A stretch of 64,000 nt of DNA, from NCBI GenBank assembly GCA_947623455.1, contig OX392532.1, positions 28,990,792-29,054,791 of the forward strand. The letters run 5' to 3'. The stretch comes from Mimachlamys varia (Eukaryota > Mollusca > Bivalvia > Pectinida > Pectinidae). Shown piece after piece: positions 1-12,342 of this stretch. Below the pieces are notes generated by a model, which was given only the letters and a program-made list of their open reading frames with translations, had not been told where the DNA came from and ran no database searches. The first letter of the stretch is position 1. The number at the start of each line of letters is the position of its first letter. A program made the position numbers and the translations under genes.

Positions 1-81
1 CGGTTAATGATCGCATTTCCAACATAACCTTGATTTTGTGTGCAAAGAATAACCTAAGATTGACATTCTCCATGTACGTCT

Positions 82-450
82 AGAACATATCATCAATAAA
101 TTTACAAAGACGTTGTTGTTGTACAAAGTCTCTTCTGTATTTCACAGTTTGGTACATGGTCTTTGGTAACAGGTTTTTGTATGTGACTTCAGAATGTCTG
201 GACGTATTTGGTCTGTCTTCCCTGATAATTGACCGGCCCCTTACTCAATGAACGCCAAGAACATGTCGTCAGTAAATATACTATACTGTTGTATTGATGC
301 TAACTCACTTCTTTATTTCGCAGTTTGGTCTGTTTCGTTGGTTAAAGGCTTTTGTATGAGACTACACAGTTTGGTCTATGTCTTTGGTAAAGGGCTTTTG
401 TATGAGACTTCATAATGTCTCGAAATATTTAGTCTGTCTTTCCATATAAT
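82..450. repeat. Degenerate tandem repeat, about 2.5 units
   Basis: Phrases such as CAGTTTGGTCTATGTCTTTGG and TTTTGTATGAGACTTCA recur at about 143-222, 320-364 and 365-450. The preceding block (GAACATRTCRTCARTAAAT near 86 and 259) also recurs about 175 bases apart. The copies differ by many substitutions. Each TTTGG phrase is preceded by TTTC(A/G)CAG or similar, which resembles a splice acceptor, but no open frame follows, so duplicated exons are not supported. I do not recognise the family. Confidence 0.45.
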
Positions 451-750
451 CAACTCACACAGTACCGATTACATTCCAGTAGACGGTTCTGTAGAGGGTA
501 TGAAATTCCAGATGACTATATGCAGACACTTCTTTCTTTCTTCCTCAGTGTCACCTTAAACGTGTACTTGCTCCACGTGTACATATGACTCTGCCTATAA
601 GGCTACTATTATGACTCAGTGTGACATTGATCTGCATGTCTTTGATACATATTCGTTATGATAGTTTAAATTGTACTATAAGGATGGTACGCTCTTGTTT
701 TGTCAATAAAACGGAATTACTACGCTTTAAGATTAAGATATTTTTAGCAG

Positions 751-997
751 TGAAAAGTACGTGGGTAAAACCACAGTCGTTATACCTTCATTTGACAATT
801 ATACCCACACGCACGAGGAACTAAAGTTTAGTGGGAGAGTAATGTGTCCACTAGGACCTAACCCTGACATTGACTTTGTAAATATCCGCCCTCATGTTTT
901 CTCATTATCCAACGTTACACAACTTAATGCCGCTGATGACTATTGGGGAGGCGTACCGACTGGTTATTTATTGTCTGACCTTTACCTCCAACACTGA
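751..997 (+). CDS. Possible 3'-terminal exon of an unidentified gene
   Basis: An open frame runs from an acceptor-like ATTTTTAGCAG ending at 750 to a TGA at 995-997. It would encode about 82 residues entered in phase 2. The peptide has a balanced composition unlike the low-complexity frames around it, with segments such as VVIPSFDNYTH, CPLGPNPDIDFVNIRPHVFS and DDYWGGVPTGYLL. There is no methionine start, so it could only be an internal or final exon. No upstream exon is visible in bases 1-750 and no poly(A) signal follows closely. I do not recognise the domain. It could equally be a chance frame or a relic of a mobile element. Confidence 0.3.
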
Positions 998-2226
998 GAT
1001 CAATGGCAGATATTTAAGACATAGTTTTTCTCAGCAAGTGGTTGATATGATCAGATTGTTCTTTTTTTCATAGCTTAACATTACCGATACATTAATGTCT
1101 TACCAAGTACAGCCTAATTTAATTTTCCTTCATGACATTTAATTGCTTTTGGTCCCTTTGTCAGGGCTAATATTACTTTTTTTATGTATTTGTATTACAT
1201 GATCACCGCCTATATACCGCAGATGGTATTGGAATTGATTAAATCTATTTATCATTTACTCTGATAGACATAGATTTTCCTTTTGTAAAATAATGTTAGA
1301 TCGACCTTAAATTCCTGGTCATAGCTCAAAGTAAGTCTAGTACTGTTCCTCAGTTAATCTCTGATTTTGAGTTCGAATTATCGAATTATTGTGTCTTATC
1401 CCAGAAGTCGCCTTTTACGATCATATAATGAGGTAAAATTATTACGCCATACCTGCACGATGGTACTACATTATGGATGTGAATCGGTAGGCATTTTATT
1501 TTACATTTCAGTATATTGTTATATTTAAGCGCGTTTTGGCATTGATAAAAGCTTATTTCATTCTTAGAAATTAGTGTCCTTTGAAATTTTGTTTCCAACA
1601 AATGAACCATAACCTAATCTTTGCCTACCTTTCAAAGAGAAATACTATTCCTCTCATATCTTGTTATGAGCTTAACGGAAGAGTATTTCAAATTTGACCT
1701 CTAAACAACCCCAGCCCAATTGGATAGATAATATATGGGCTGACATTGGGTAAAATTGATATAGTATGACATGTTTATCATCAACTGTACATTCTTTGTT
1801 ACATTATCATTCAGGTGAGAGCTTTTGATGACATCACTTAAATGGCATGTCGACTTCAATAACTATTGCATAAAAGTTTGATGGATCGGGATGGATCGGT
1901 TGTAACTTCCCCGAAGCGGATATAACATGTGCAAATAGGATATTGCACGTGCCAAGCAAAGAATTGATCGACCCCGAGTTATCGCCAGTATGCATAGCAA
2001 GCAATATTTCATATGTCAAACATGTTGCACAGGACATAAATATGACAATCTCTCATATTTTAAACCCATACAAAAATTATGGCCTATATTCGATTATTTG
2101 AATGAAACAGTAGGTACTTCATGTGTATGCTAAACGTTGGTGTCTTTTTATAACACGTAAATATGTTTTCTTTTGATTTTTAAATTGCATCATTTCCCTT
2201 AAGTTTACCGTTGAACTCTACAATCT
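998..2226. other. No recognisable feature
   Basis: AT-rich sequence. A 67-codon minus-strand frame at 1834-2037 has slightly gene-like composition but no splice context and no recognised motif, so it is not called. Confidence 0.5.
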
Positions 2227-2299
2227 GGGCCCAGTTGTTCAAAAAATGATTAGCTTAAGCACTCTTAACGATAATTTTCAACTTTATTAATTTCCTCCA
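2227..2299 (+). mobile_element. RptB, left half only
   Basis: Begins GGGCCCAGTTGTTCAAA and continues through a TTAACGATAATTTTCAA segment. It matches the left end of the complete RptB at 2385-2574 and a fragment at 19971. The right terminal repeat is missing, replaced directly by an RptA fragment. Confidence 0.6.
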
Positions 2300-2377
2300 T
2301 TTTACAAGTGTATCCATGTAGTCCTTCCTTTGTTCATATTTTGCGTCTAGTTTAATCGATTTTGAGAGTTCGGATTA
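2300..2377 (+). mobile_element. RptA 3' fragment, sense
   Basis: Matches the RptA 3' region: TTTTACAAGTG, then CCTTTGTTCATATTTTGC, then CTAGTTTAATCGATTTTGAG and TTCGGATTA. It sits between a half and a whole RptB, indicating nested insertion or rearrangement. Confidence 0.65.
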
Positions 2378-2384
2378 AGATTTT

Positions 2385-2574
2385 GGGCTCAGTTGTTCAA
2401 AAGATGATAAGCTTAATCAGTGATGAGTGCAAATCTTGCAGATGTCAAATACCTAATATTGTCAATTTACATACAAACATTTCAGATTGTTATTGTATAT
2501 TGACAGAACTATCAAAGTTTGAAAAATGTCGTTAAATAGTGATTAAGCCAATCACCCTTTGAATGACTGGGCCC
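2385..2574. mobile_element. RptB, complete MITE with about 37-bp terminal inverted repeats
   Basis: The left end (GGGCTCAGTTGTTCAAA ... TTAATCAGTGA) and the reverse complement of the right end (GGGCCCAGTCATTCAAA ... TTAATCACT) match over about 37 bases with few differences. The element is 190 bp and has no coding capacity. No clear target duplication is visible, so the superfamily is not assigned. Confidence 0.75.
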
Positions 2575-5527
2575 AGGTGTCTAATCTTAAACTTTATATA
2601 CCTGGTATACAATACGCTATAGTCATCAACCAAACGTGAAGGATCATAACGTGTTACGAGGTAGCGACTATCAATTTTCTCCTCTGGGCTAGTTAAAGGT
2701 TTAAGGTTGAACTCATTTATTGTACTCTAAAGATCCCACGCAGACTGCTGCTGACTGAACAATCGTGATTATAGCATAGACAAGCTAGGGAGACTACACA
2801 CGGATACTGGTCTGTGTTAAGTACGGCGTCTTACCGCTGAAGGATAAGCTGTAGAAAAATATTGAAATAATTCGTGACACCAGGGACGCGTGGGCAACCG
2901 AGGGCAATAAAACGTATTATGTGGGTGTGTGGTGAACTTGACTTTCTAACATTGACATTGAAAATATTAAATGTCACCTACTACCACACTCGTACTGGAT
3001 CTATTCCATTGTTATTACTCCCCTCCCATCCTCCCATCCTCCCATCCTCCCCGTAACAATATATCGCTGTATCCCCCACATCGCCCACCTTTCCATTTGT
3101 CCCCCTGACAAATAATTTACTTTTGTAGTGGAAATCTTACAGCGAGAAAGGTAGGAACGTTCCTTTTTGTTTCTTCCATTTACTGAGAATTCAAATAGCT
3201 AATCATAATTATTACATTATTGTATGCATTTTCGTTATTAGAGTAAGTGTTTACTTAGCAGTCACGTTATGTGTCTGGCTTTTTAACATGTGGGTTATGT
3301 TTTCCCCCAAGATTACTAGCAGCATTGTTCATTTAATAGGGTGATATCGTTTTGTTATCAGTTACTGAAAATCACACAAAATAGTTGGCTAACCTGTCAC
3401 AATAACCTTCAATGGTTCTGTACCATGATATAAGAACACAAAGTAGTTCTACACTTTTATATTTTAATACTTGTTAGTTATCTAATATTTCATGGGGAAA
3501 CTCATTCGATAGGTAATATACTATGATGATATAAATACAGTTCTATTATATCATATAAAATATACGCCGCTTTGATATTCATATCTACAATGTACATGAA
3601 ATGTGTCAGTATTTTTATCTGGTACAATTTTAACGTTGTGTGCGTAATAACCTTTCGATCAAGCTCGTGGACGAAAAACAAAGATTTTATTCCCTTAGCC
3701 TTTCTGAATATTGATACACTATACCAGACGGATTATAAAGACTAATGGTGACAAATGAAATAAGAATACGATGTTCTCTTCCTTAATTACTTTTACAATT
3801 CTATCAAGTCTGTATTAACTTTATTTTCAATTGAGCATAAAAATCGAAATAGACGATCGAACTGGAATAATATTAACATAATTTATGCAATACTCAACCG
3901 TTAGAGGTTGCGGATAGAGGAGCCGAAATGCAGAATCTTTCATAGATCTATCGATATAAAACACTTCTGTTCAAACGTACGGCTGAGAGAGAGCTAATCG
4001 AATGTTCGATCCGAAGTAAACATAATGCATATCTGCATTCGGCAACAACTTCATATGACGCCATTATGCTAACTATTCTATGGATTTGTCAGCCATCTTG
4101 AAATGACTTTCTATACATTTACACACCATAAATGGACATATAGGACATACATGTTATAGCTATCATCCGTACATAATGTCAAGTGTGCGTCCCCATGACC
4201 TTCATTGTATAGCAATTAGTATTGTGTTGATATGGAAATGGACTGCGTTTCTGCATTTTAATTAATAGTTGCAAGTGATCATACGAAAAGTAGAATTCTC
4301 CCAACATTTTACCCTTTTTAACTTTGACCTCGCGATATTACATCTGAATAAGCAACAAAGAATACACTGTTTTTAAATCTCATTTAATAATTATAGCATG
4401 TATGCGTCCTTATACAATGTTTAAAATAAGAATTGTGTTGGAGAAACTTTTGAAATGGATCAAAGTTTTGCATTTGCATGCTAAGTTATCAACGATCATG
4501 CGAGTAATGGAACACTCTTATGGTTTGAACTCTTTCGAACTTTTACCTCATGATTATATGTTTCTCACGTGTTATTGTTTTCAGATCACTTGCATAAAGT
4601 ACATCATGCATGCGTCATCATCATTTGGTTTAGATATTAATTGTTGTTGTATTAATGTTGAGATATAGTTAGTTTTTGCATTTTAATGTTAAGTCTAATT
4701 CAAGCTTTGCTGCGATTTTACCCGTTAACCTTGTGTGGGGTTTGACCTTACGGAACACTACAAGCATGTCAAAATCAATGTTTTTCATGAAAATGTTATC
4801 ACGTGTACATGTAAGCTTGTTTTGGACTTTCTTTGGAATGTGAGGTGCAAAATTGGGTTCGCAAAACCGTCGGCCAAAAACGTTGTGTATACTGCATTGC
4901 GGAGAGCTTGAAAGACAAAAAAACTGATACAATATATTGAAATAAATTGGCATATGTATGTTAGGGTATTGTGATATTTAAATCATGGTCAATTTCATGA
5001 AAAGGATTTAGCTAGGATAAAAAGGATTTACGATGTTTGCTGGTAGAACTTTATTGCTGGGTTCTTGCATTGCATTATTAACTTTGTCTTATTAGGTTTC
5101 TGAAATGCAACTTTTAAGCTAAAATCAGGTGACTGATGCAATTCTTTCGCTGGTGTAATATAACATTTAAGGAACAAAACCACCATAAATGGTATGTTAT
5201 GTGGTGAAAAAATATACTTGAATAATAATGATAGAATAATGATTGGAAAAGAAAAAGCTTCATGAAGCCAGCAATCTTGTGTTAATTGCCATCGTTACTT
5301 TCTTACCAAAGTAAAATATACTACCATACCTCTCTTCACACGTCTTTTGATGATAAATCAAATTAATCATGTTTGCTTTCGACCATTCGTCCTCCACGCA
5401 TGTGTAATCTAGAATGCAACATTCATAATCTTTCATGAAATTATTCCTGATTCCTGATGGTTCACAAGGACAATAACTTAAAATAAAGTTTGCGTATTAC
5501 ACTATCGTAATATTGATAATTGTTTCA
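2575..5527. other. Intergenic, no gene seen
   Basis: AT-rich with short frames only. The one distinct item is a pyrimidine-rich simple repeat at 3020-3052, listed separately. Confidence 0.5.
3020..3052 (+). repeat. Microsatellite (CCCATCCT)n, about 4 units
   Basis: Uninterrupted 8-base repeats, all-pyrimidine apart from one A per unit. Confidence 0.85.
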
Positions 5528-5624
5528 GTATTGGCCCAATTATTGACCCAAGACCTGCTATGTTGGCCTGAGCAGAAGCCAAATGCCAACGAAGGAGGCC
5601 GGGGACCAATAACTGGGCTAATAC
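5528..5624. mobile_element. Compact 97-bp foldback element
   Basis: The whole segment is an imperfect palindrome. The left arm (GTATTGGCCCAATTATTG ... TTGGC) and the reverse complement of the right arm (GTATTAGCCCAGTTATTG ... TTGGC) agree at roughly three quarters of 40 positions, with a loop of about 17 bases. It is GC-richer than its surroundings and has no coding frame. Confidence 0.7.
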
Positions 5625-5722
5625 AGACACACTTAGTAGTCAATTTTGGAAACAGCGTATCTCTTTCCTTAGCTGCCTAATGATAGCCGACGAAAATAGG
5701 CATCGACATTCCGGGACACCAA

Positions 5723-5987
5723 GGCCCGTATTCATGAAACCGTTCTCATGCTCAAGCATGGATACTGTACTCAATCCAGCTTTCTCGAAAATCACCTTAA
5801 CCATATCAAAGAGTTAGGAAATCATCGTAAATTTTGAAAACAGCTATCGACTAAATATCTCTTTTTTTTTTTGTTACAAAACTTTGACAAAAGTAGATTT
5901 TTGTAAATAACTTTAAGCGGGAATAAAATTTAGGCTTGAACACAAAATCCATGCTTGAGCATGATAACGGTTTCCTGAATACGTGCC
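5723..5987. mobile_element. MITE with about 39-bp terminal inverted repeats
   Basis: The left end reads GGCCCGTATTCATGAAACCG followed by a match to CATGCTCAAGCATGG. The reverse complement of the right end reads GGCACGTATTCAGGAAACCG with the same CATGCTCAAGCATGG. The interior is AT-rich and non-coding. No convincing target duplication is seen. Confidence 0.8.
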
Positions 5988-6011
5988 CTGGTTTTATTTG
6001 TTTTTTTTTTA

Positions 6012-6112
6012 CAAGGGTTTCAAGGTAATATGTTCTTTGATCATGTTTTTCCCCTAGTTGAATCTATTTTGAAATCGGATTATGTTTTTGTTTACACTTT
6101 GGTCTTCTCTGA
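6012..6112 (+). mobile_element. RptA 3' fragment, sense
   Basis: Contains TTTACAAGGGTTTCAAGG, CCCCTAGTTGAATC, GGATTATGTTTTTGTTTAC and the terminal CTTTGGTCTTCTCTGATTTTT. Only the last 100 bases of the element are present. Confidence 0.65.
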
Positions 6113-6449
6113 TTTTTTTCTATTATGTATGAATGAAATCGCTTTATTACAGGCATCAGGGTCTAAGATTTGAAAACGTATTTATAGATTTAAGTACCGG
6201 CGGCTTGCTACTTGTCTGAGTCTGATGCTGGATATATTGAATTTTTCAAATGTCTTTATCGGTTCAAAAATATTCATTCAATCTCAACTCCTTCTGGGCC
6301 CCAAATGCTAACAGATTATTACGTGCTGACAAGGGAAGAATGGACCAAGAAATACAAAGGCGCCAACAAATCTTGAGTGCGTTCTTAAAAGCAATTATAT
6401 AACTCAAAGACATTTATTGCACGGGAATCCTTCATACGGAAACAATACA

Positions 6450-6606
6450 GTGGTCGGGTGATGCAGTGGATAACGCACTTGCTTTTCACAATGACGACCG
6501 GGTTTCTATTCACCGACCGGACGTGACCAGGTATGGGTTCACCTGCCCGATCACGTGGGTTTTCCCAGGGTTCAAACAATAAGAGCCGTTGCGGGCTAAA
6601 ATCAGG
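6450..6606 (+). mobile_element. tRNA-derived SINE
   Basis: The head has a tRNA-like A-box (TGATGCAGTGG at 6459-6469, then ATAACGCACTTGC) and a degenerate B-box region (CGGGTTTCTATTC near 6499-6511), spaced as in a polymerase III promoter. The body has CCCGATCACGTGGGTTTTCC, a phrase I recall from abundant bivalve SINEs. The tail ends near GCGGGCTAAAATC. The minus-strand frame across it (6385-6648) is incidental. Confidence 0.7.
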
Positions 6607-7066
6607 ACCAACAAGAGTGATTAATACTAATTGAATAGCTTGATTCATAATAATTCTAAAATAGAGAAAGTGAAATTTAAAAGTACTATAAGTTGCAAAG
6701 CTAGTATAGGGAAAGTTAACTGTAAACTTGTTCTATCTCGCGGTATATGACATTCAATTTTACTCCATATCATATAAGATTCTTCATAATGTTATACAAG
6801 AGTTTGCTTTGACCATAACATTTCCAATTTTGATTCTTTCTAGAGAAAAAAATTGTATAGAACACGAAGCTGTTTTCAACTTCTGCTTTGATTTTTTCAA
6901 CCAACACTTAACGTGAAAGTGTTAGGCAAGTAATCGAGATAGAATGAGCACGAAACAATATGTCAGATATCATTGTCTGAGATAAATAAATCCTGCCAAT
7001 GTTATGCTTTTTCGTTCAAATCATTTGATTTTTCATCATGTTCACTACCATACCTCAAAATAAATA

Positions 7067-7345
7067 AGAGAATACCGAAGCGTCAACATAATCATAATCC
7101 AAACTCAAAATCGATTGAACCAGGGGCAAAATTTGAACAAAGGAAATATTCACATGGAGACTTTTGCAAAAGTACAAGAGAATAAGACCAGGTGTTCCGG
7201 AAGAGTAAGCGTCTTCTGCTTCATCGACGACACCCGCCATGTAAATCTTTGTCACATCCAAGTAAACATCAAGTTCTCAAAATGAGAACCGAGTATCATT
7301 GTCAATCACAACAAGTAAACTCACTAATTAGCATACTCAAAAACG
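7067..7345 (-). mobile_element. RptA, antisense copy (left half of an inverted pair)
   Basis: Well preserved. From the 3' end (AGAGAATACCGAAGCG) it runs through the GATGAAGCAGAAGAC block and on to the CATACTCAAAAACG segment. The reverse strand keeps an open frame reading VTKIYMAGVVDEAEDAYSS. Confidence 0.8.
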
Positions 7346-7521
7346 TGGATGTGACAAAGATTTACATGGCGGGTGTCGTCGATGAAGCAGAAGGTGTTTG
7401 ATGTCCCGGAATACCTGGTCTTATTCTCTTATACTTTTACAAGGGTTTTCATGTAAACCATTTTCCTTATTTGCCCCTAGTTCAATCGGATTATGGTTTT
7501 GTGTACGCTTTGGTATTCCCT
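7346..7521 (+). mobile_element. RptA, sense copy (right half of an inverted pair)
   Basis: Starts abruptly at TGGATGTGACAAAGATT and ends GCTTTGGTATTCCCTTA. It abuts the antisense copy directly and shares the unusual CAAAGATTTACATGG reading with it, suggesting that one arose from the other. Confidence 0.75.
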
Positions 7522-8154
7522 TATTATTATTTTTTATCATTGCATTATAAATGTACCCTTTACAGGTTGTAGGACTGGATATATTCGGTCAACAAATCCT
7601 GCCGAATTCAATTTATGTTAATCAATTGCAACACAAACTCAAAGCATTTTTGTTGTTTGTGTTCAATTGATTTGTTTAACAATTATTGGTTAAACATTAA
7701 TATTTACATTGTTGTTGTATTATACTGGTATGAAGCAATTAACACTTGTATTAGAACATGATCATTAATGTGCACCGACATAAATGTGTGTTGAGCAATG
7801 CCCTGCATTGTATATAAAATCATTAACAGTTCGTTCATTTGCTTATTTTCCATTATGAAGAAAAAGACAAAATAATAAATAATTCAGGTCATGATCGAGG
7901 TTTTAGCCGAAAATGAATAAAACAAAAATGGTTAGGTACAATTAAATACTTAATGGATTCTTATTGATAATGCTTAAACATGCAATGTGTAGTCATAATT
8001 GTGTTGGTGACGATTATTTATTTTTTTATGGTTCTGTTAAGGCGGTCATGATTAGGAAAGTACATGAATGATACGGTCATTTTAAATAGTATTTAGAACG
8101 GATAAAGTGATATAATTTACATATGGTTGTAATTCTTTCCTTTTCTCGACCTAG
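7522..8154. other. No recognisable feature
   Basis: AT-rich spacer with no frame or repeat I can support. Confidence 0.45.
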
Positions 8155-8328
8155 GAGACGAGTTCCTTTGGTGATTCAAAAGATGCTTACTCTTTCAGAA
8201 CACATTGTCTTATCCTCTTGCACTTTGTAACGGTTTCCTCATCAAATTATTTTGCTCATGCCTTGCCCCTACTTTAAGCCATTTTGAGTTAGGAATATGG
8301 TTGTGTTGACGTTTCAGTATTCTCGGAC
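8155..8328 (+). mobile_element. RptA fragment, sense, diverged
   Basis: Aligns to the 3' half: GCTTACTCTTTCAGAACAC, TTATCCTCTTGCACTTT, CCTTGCCCCTACTTTAA, GTGTTGACGTTTCAGTATTCTC. Confidence 0.5.
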
Positions 8329-8700
8329 ATGTAAGAACACTACACAATATCTATATAAATGGATGCATGCTGTATCATCAATTAAAGGCAACTAAAATGA
8401 AATTGTAATAGTGTTAAAGTCCTTTCCGTAATAACCTGTCGCTATGACATTATTTTGCCTTCTGCGAAACGTATGATGAACATTGTTTTTCTTTGTTAAG
8501 TTTGATGAAGGATTCACATACCATATACGTTTCAAAGTTAATGCCCATCATCAGCCTAATCACAAACTGGTCACGCTTACTATAACTGAAAGGAATTTGC
8601 TGATGATAGTATCCATTACTCTTCATCTTCGTCCATGTTAACGTGTAGGTCGCTTAAATATGAATCCAGATTTTATTGAATTATAGAGGAGACTAAACAA

Positions 8701-8845
8701 ATGAAAGATTTACAAAGAGACCATTTGGGAACTACAGGATAATAAGAATACGTATTCCAGAAGGGTAGGTGTTGTTCTGCTCAATAGACTACAGGAACTA
8801 TGTGTAAAAGGTCATCTCAACGTAAATGTCACGTCCTCAAAGATT
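8701..8845 (-). mobile_element. RptA fragment, antisense, diverged
   Basis: Aligns from GAAAGATTTACAAAGAGACC through CCAGAAGGGTAGGTGTTGTTC to CACGTCCTCAAAG. Confidence 0.45.
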
Positions 8846-11800
8846 AAACTGAGGTATAAATCAACAAATGGCAAAGAAGCAGTAACGTCTGTGCAAACAA
8901 AGCAATTGTCGAATTCTCAGAGTAATCCGCATTTATCTCATAATAAAGACATAACAAAGCACACTTCATGGCATACAATGAAATAAACAGTAAAAATGAG
9001 AAAAAAAATAATGTTATATTAAAAATGATTTATGAATTTGAGTTTATCAATGTTGGATTTCATCTAGGCTTTTCGTCTGCTATATTTGTTTCGAAAGTAT
9101 AAAATGAAGTCATTTTTGAATGTTGATGAGTGACATTTTACATATGAGTCAAACACTACCTCAGTATTGTCCACAAAAACAAGTGTATTTGTATCCAAAT
9201 CAAATACATTTCACAAGACTCCAGGTTGCTTGACATGATATTTGTTTCACTTAGTCAGTTAATTTTCTAAAACTCGTTTCGTTTGTAACTTTCTGTTTAA
9301 TTGAATTAACTCGAGTAAAATAGATACCATCTCGAGCAACAACTCGTAGTGTAATTTATATGCCTCCTCGTTTGGTGACCAATGTCCATTATAGTACGTG
9401 GTTCATATTGCTCACGTGAGGTCAGGGGAATAAATACTTAAAATTTAAACATTTGTGAAAAATCTTATTTGAAATTTAGTTATGAAATAGGAGAAGTAAA
9501 ATGAAATAACAAACTCGAGGGTTGAGGGGGTCGTAACCACTCGACCAGGTCCACAATTATGAACATGCTTGATAATTTGACAGAACTTTCATCAAACTTG
9601 CTTGTACAATAGCTTTGTATACGAATTAGCCTTTTGTTTAGATTTATTAACAAAACATCGCAATAGAAAATCAGACGAGAAAAGATTACTTGTAGAGTGG
9701 AACATGTAAAGTTTTTTTTTTAAATAATAATGAAACAATGACAATATTTAGATATGAATACAATGTATATAGATAAGTAAGTGAAAAAAAAACATAAAAC
9801 ACATTTTTGTCATGTTGGGATGAAATATTAAAAAAACACAAACAAAAAAACAAACAAACAAACAAACAAAGGAGTCATTCCATATAGATACCGAATCTAC
9901 ATTTTTTTAAACATTCCAATTATGTATATTCTTGGAAAATGACAAATTGATGTAGTCTGATAGTCTAAGGTACACTAGAAATCTAACTTTGAGAATACAA
10001 TGAAACCAAAGTTATTATCGCCATATATAAAAAAATGTCAGGTCAGCTGATGTCACGGATGTTATTAACAACACATTTGTCTGTGGTAAACATAGTGTCA
10101 CATGAACGATGCCTTGGTCATGTGTGTCTTCTTGGATTTGAGTATACTTGCTTATACCGTGTACAATCAGCAAAATGAGTGGGTTCTTTGTAGGGGAATA
10201 TCAAGACAAAGGAACGTGTTGTTGTGTCACGTGTTACATCAATCCTATTTCAGGTCAGGTTGTCGATCAATCACAGAATGTTTCTTCACGTGTGCCCACT
10301 CCATAGCCTTTTTCATTTGACTTTTACGATTACATTTATAACATTGTTTTGGAGAATTACAATTAATCGAAAAAGTCGTTTGATAATTACACTAATTTTT
10401 TGTACTCGGAAATTGTCATACTAGTAATGGCAGGTTTCTGAGTCTGAAAATCGATGCTTTTGGTATTAGAAACTCCAGAGTGGCTGGGTATAGGTTTGTA
10501 TGGAGGTCAATGACTGGTGTTATTAACCCGTAAATCGTAATAACCCTTAGCGAAAATTTGTCGTTTTTTCTCATAAAAAACAACAATATATTAACTGAAA
10601 GCAAAACAGATGAATAGAAGACGCTACGGTTTCTCAGTCTATCATACATGCAGTTCTGTGTACTTACTGATATAATACAAAGTCATTTTATATGACATTT
10701 TTCTTTTTTGTTTTTAATTTGCTTACAAAGAATTGATACTTAATTAGCCAAACTTTCTTTGATTAACAAACAACCTATTTGTGTGTGATGCGGATCCCTA
10801 TATTGTTTGCGTGCGTGCTTGTTTAATTATTCTATCAAACTTCTATCTTAAGACAGCTCGAATTCAAGATTATTTTTTTATGTTTTTCAAATATTTTTAA
10901 TGCAGCACATTGTTTATTTTTATTTTTGTTTTCAATTCTGACAACGTATGTCAGCGTTAGTAACAAAGGCAAAAACAAAGTTGAACAAGAAGCTGCGCGA
11001 ACTTGACCAAAAAAGTCACAAATGCTTTTAGTTGATTGTAAGGGTTTCTTATAAGAACATTCCTTTGATTGGTATCTCTAATTTCATTGTAGATTGTAGA
11101 AGTTACTGACTCATGGTGCTTAACGCTTCTTCACAAATGTTTGATCAAAGCCATTGAGGTAATGGTAAGGGTAGTACTGAGTAATTACTTCCACACTATG
11201 GGAGCCATTACACTGTAGCAAGGCCAAATCACAATTAGAAACATTTCTGCAAGAAGTTCAGTATTGCATCCTGACCCTGCTCCTGATATCGAACCAAGTT
11301 TTTGTTGAACACACCATTCTTGTAAAAAATCCTTATACTTTTGTTTTACTTATAAAAGCAGGGTGGCGCCATTTAACCTAAGGAAAATACCCCAAAATAA
11401 GCATAGCGGCGCCAAATTATATTTATAGAATACACGTACATTTATATACAGAAGTAGTTCAAATTGATCTTACATGCGAAACAAAAATGAACTGTAGGAT
11501 GATCGCGGTAAGATATCTAATTTGTAATGTTGAATCTAGTTGGCAACTGAGGAATATAATTTATCAAAAATCACCAGGAACTGTGGAGGAACTGTGGACA
11601 TACTCAACAGAAGAAAATAAAATCAAGAATACACAAAATCATGCATCCGTAATAACCAGAGCCACATCACAATATTTAAATCAACGTTTTCTTATCGCAA
11701 ATAAGAGTAAATTCAGTATCTTTATATTTCACATATTAAGTTAATAAAAACTATGTTTTCAATCAAAATCAGCTTAAGGTTTCTGTAATACAAAGAGTGA

Positions 11801-12180
11801 ACGGTAAGAGTTTCTTATATATTGTTATATGGGTATCGCTTTCAGTGCAAACACATTTTATAAATAAGTGTACATCGCAGTCAATAAATTGAAACAATTT
11901 TTAAGAAGATCTTATTCACTAATTCTTTTAATTAAGACTGCTTAGCATAATATGCATCATCGCTTTTGTCATTTTTTAGGCTATACAATGTACTTTGCAT
12001 GGAAATTAAACGAACAAATATTGCATCATATCGTAGTACATTCATTATTCTAGTTAATTAGTTCAAGTTTAATCAACCGTCACAAATCAAATGAAAAGAA
12101 TGAATATATATGTATATGGATATATTGCTGTAATTCCGATATTAATGAGACACATGCTAAATAGTCGTGTAAAAGCAGTA
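8846..12180. other. Long stretch without a gene
   Basis: Only AT-rich sequence and short chance frames. A small simple repeat lies at 9836-9871. The block at 10100-10650 has three short overlapping frames with no splice sites or recognisable motif. Confidence 0.45.
9836..9871 (+). repeat. Microsatellite (AAAC)n, interrupted
   Basis: Runs of CAAACAAACAAACAAACAAA preceded by an A-rich stretch. Confidence 0.8.
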
Positions 12181-12342
12181 ATTAATAAAAACGCAATGAA
12201 TACAGTACAACGTAATCTACCTGATAGTTCTGCATTATTTAAACGCAGTTGCTTAGGTCTAAAAGTGATAAAACAACAGTAATAAAAAGCGCAATGCATA
12301 CAGTACAACAAAATATACCTGATCTTTATGCATTATTTAAAG
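12181..12342 (+). repeat. Two-copy tandem duplication, spacing about 101 bp
   Basis: TAATAAAAACGCAATGAATA...ACAGTACAAC...ACCTGAT...GCATTATTTAAA at 12181-12241 recurs at 12281-12342 with scattered substitutions. It explains the paired short frames here; no protein is supported. Confidence 0.7.

Noticed and set aside
6385..6648. 87-codon minus-strand frame
   Set aside because: Antisense to the tRNA-derived SINE.
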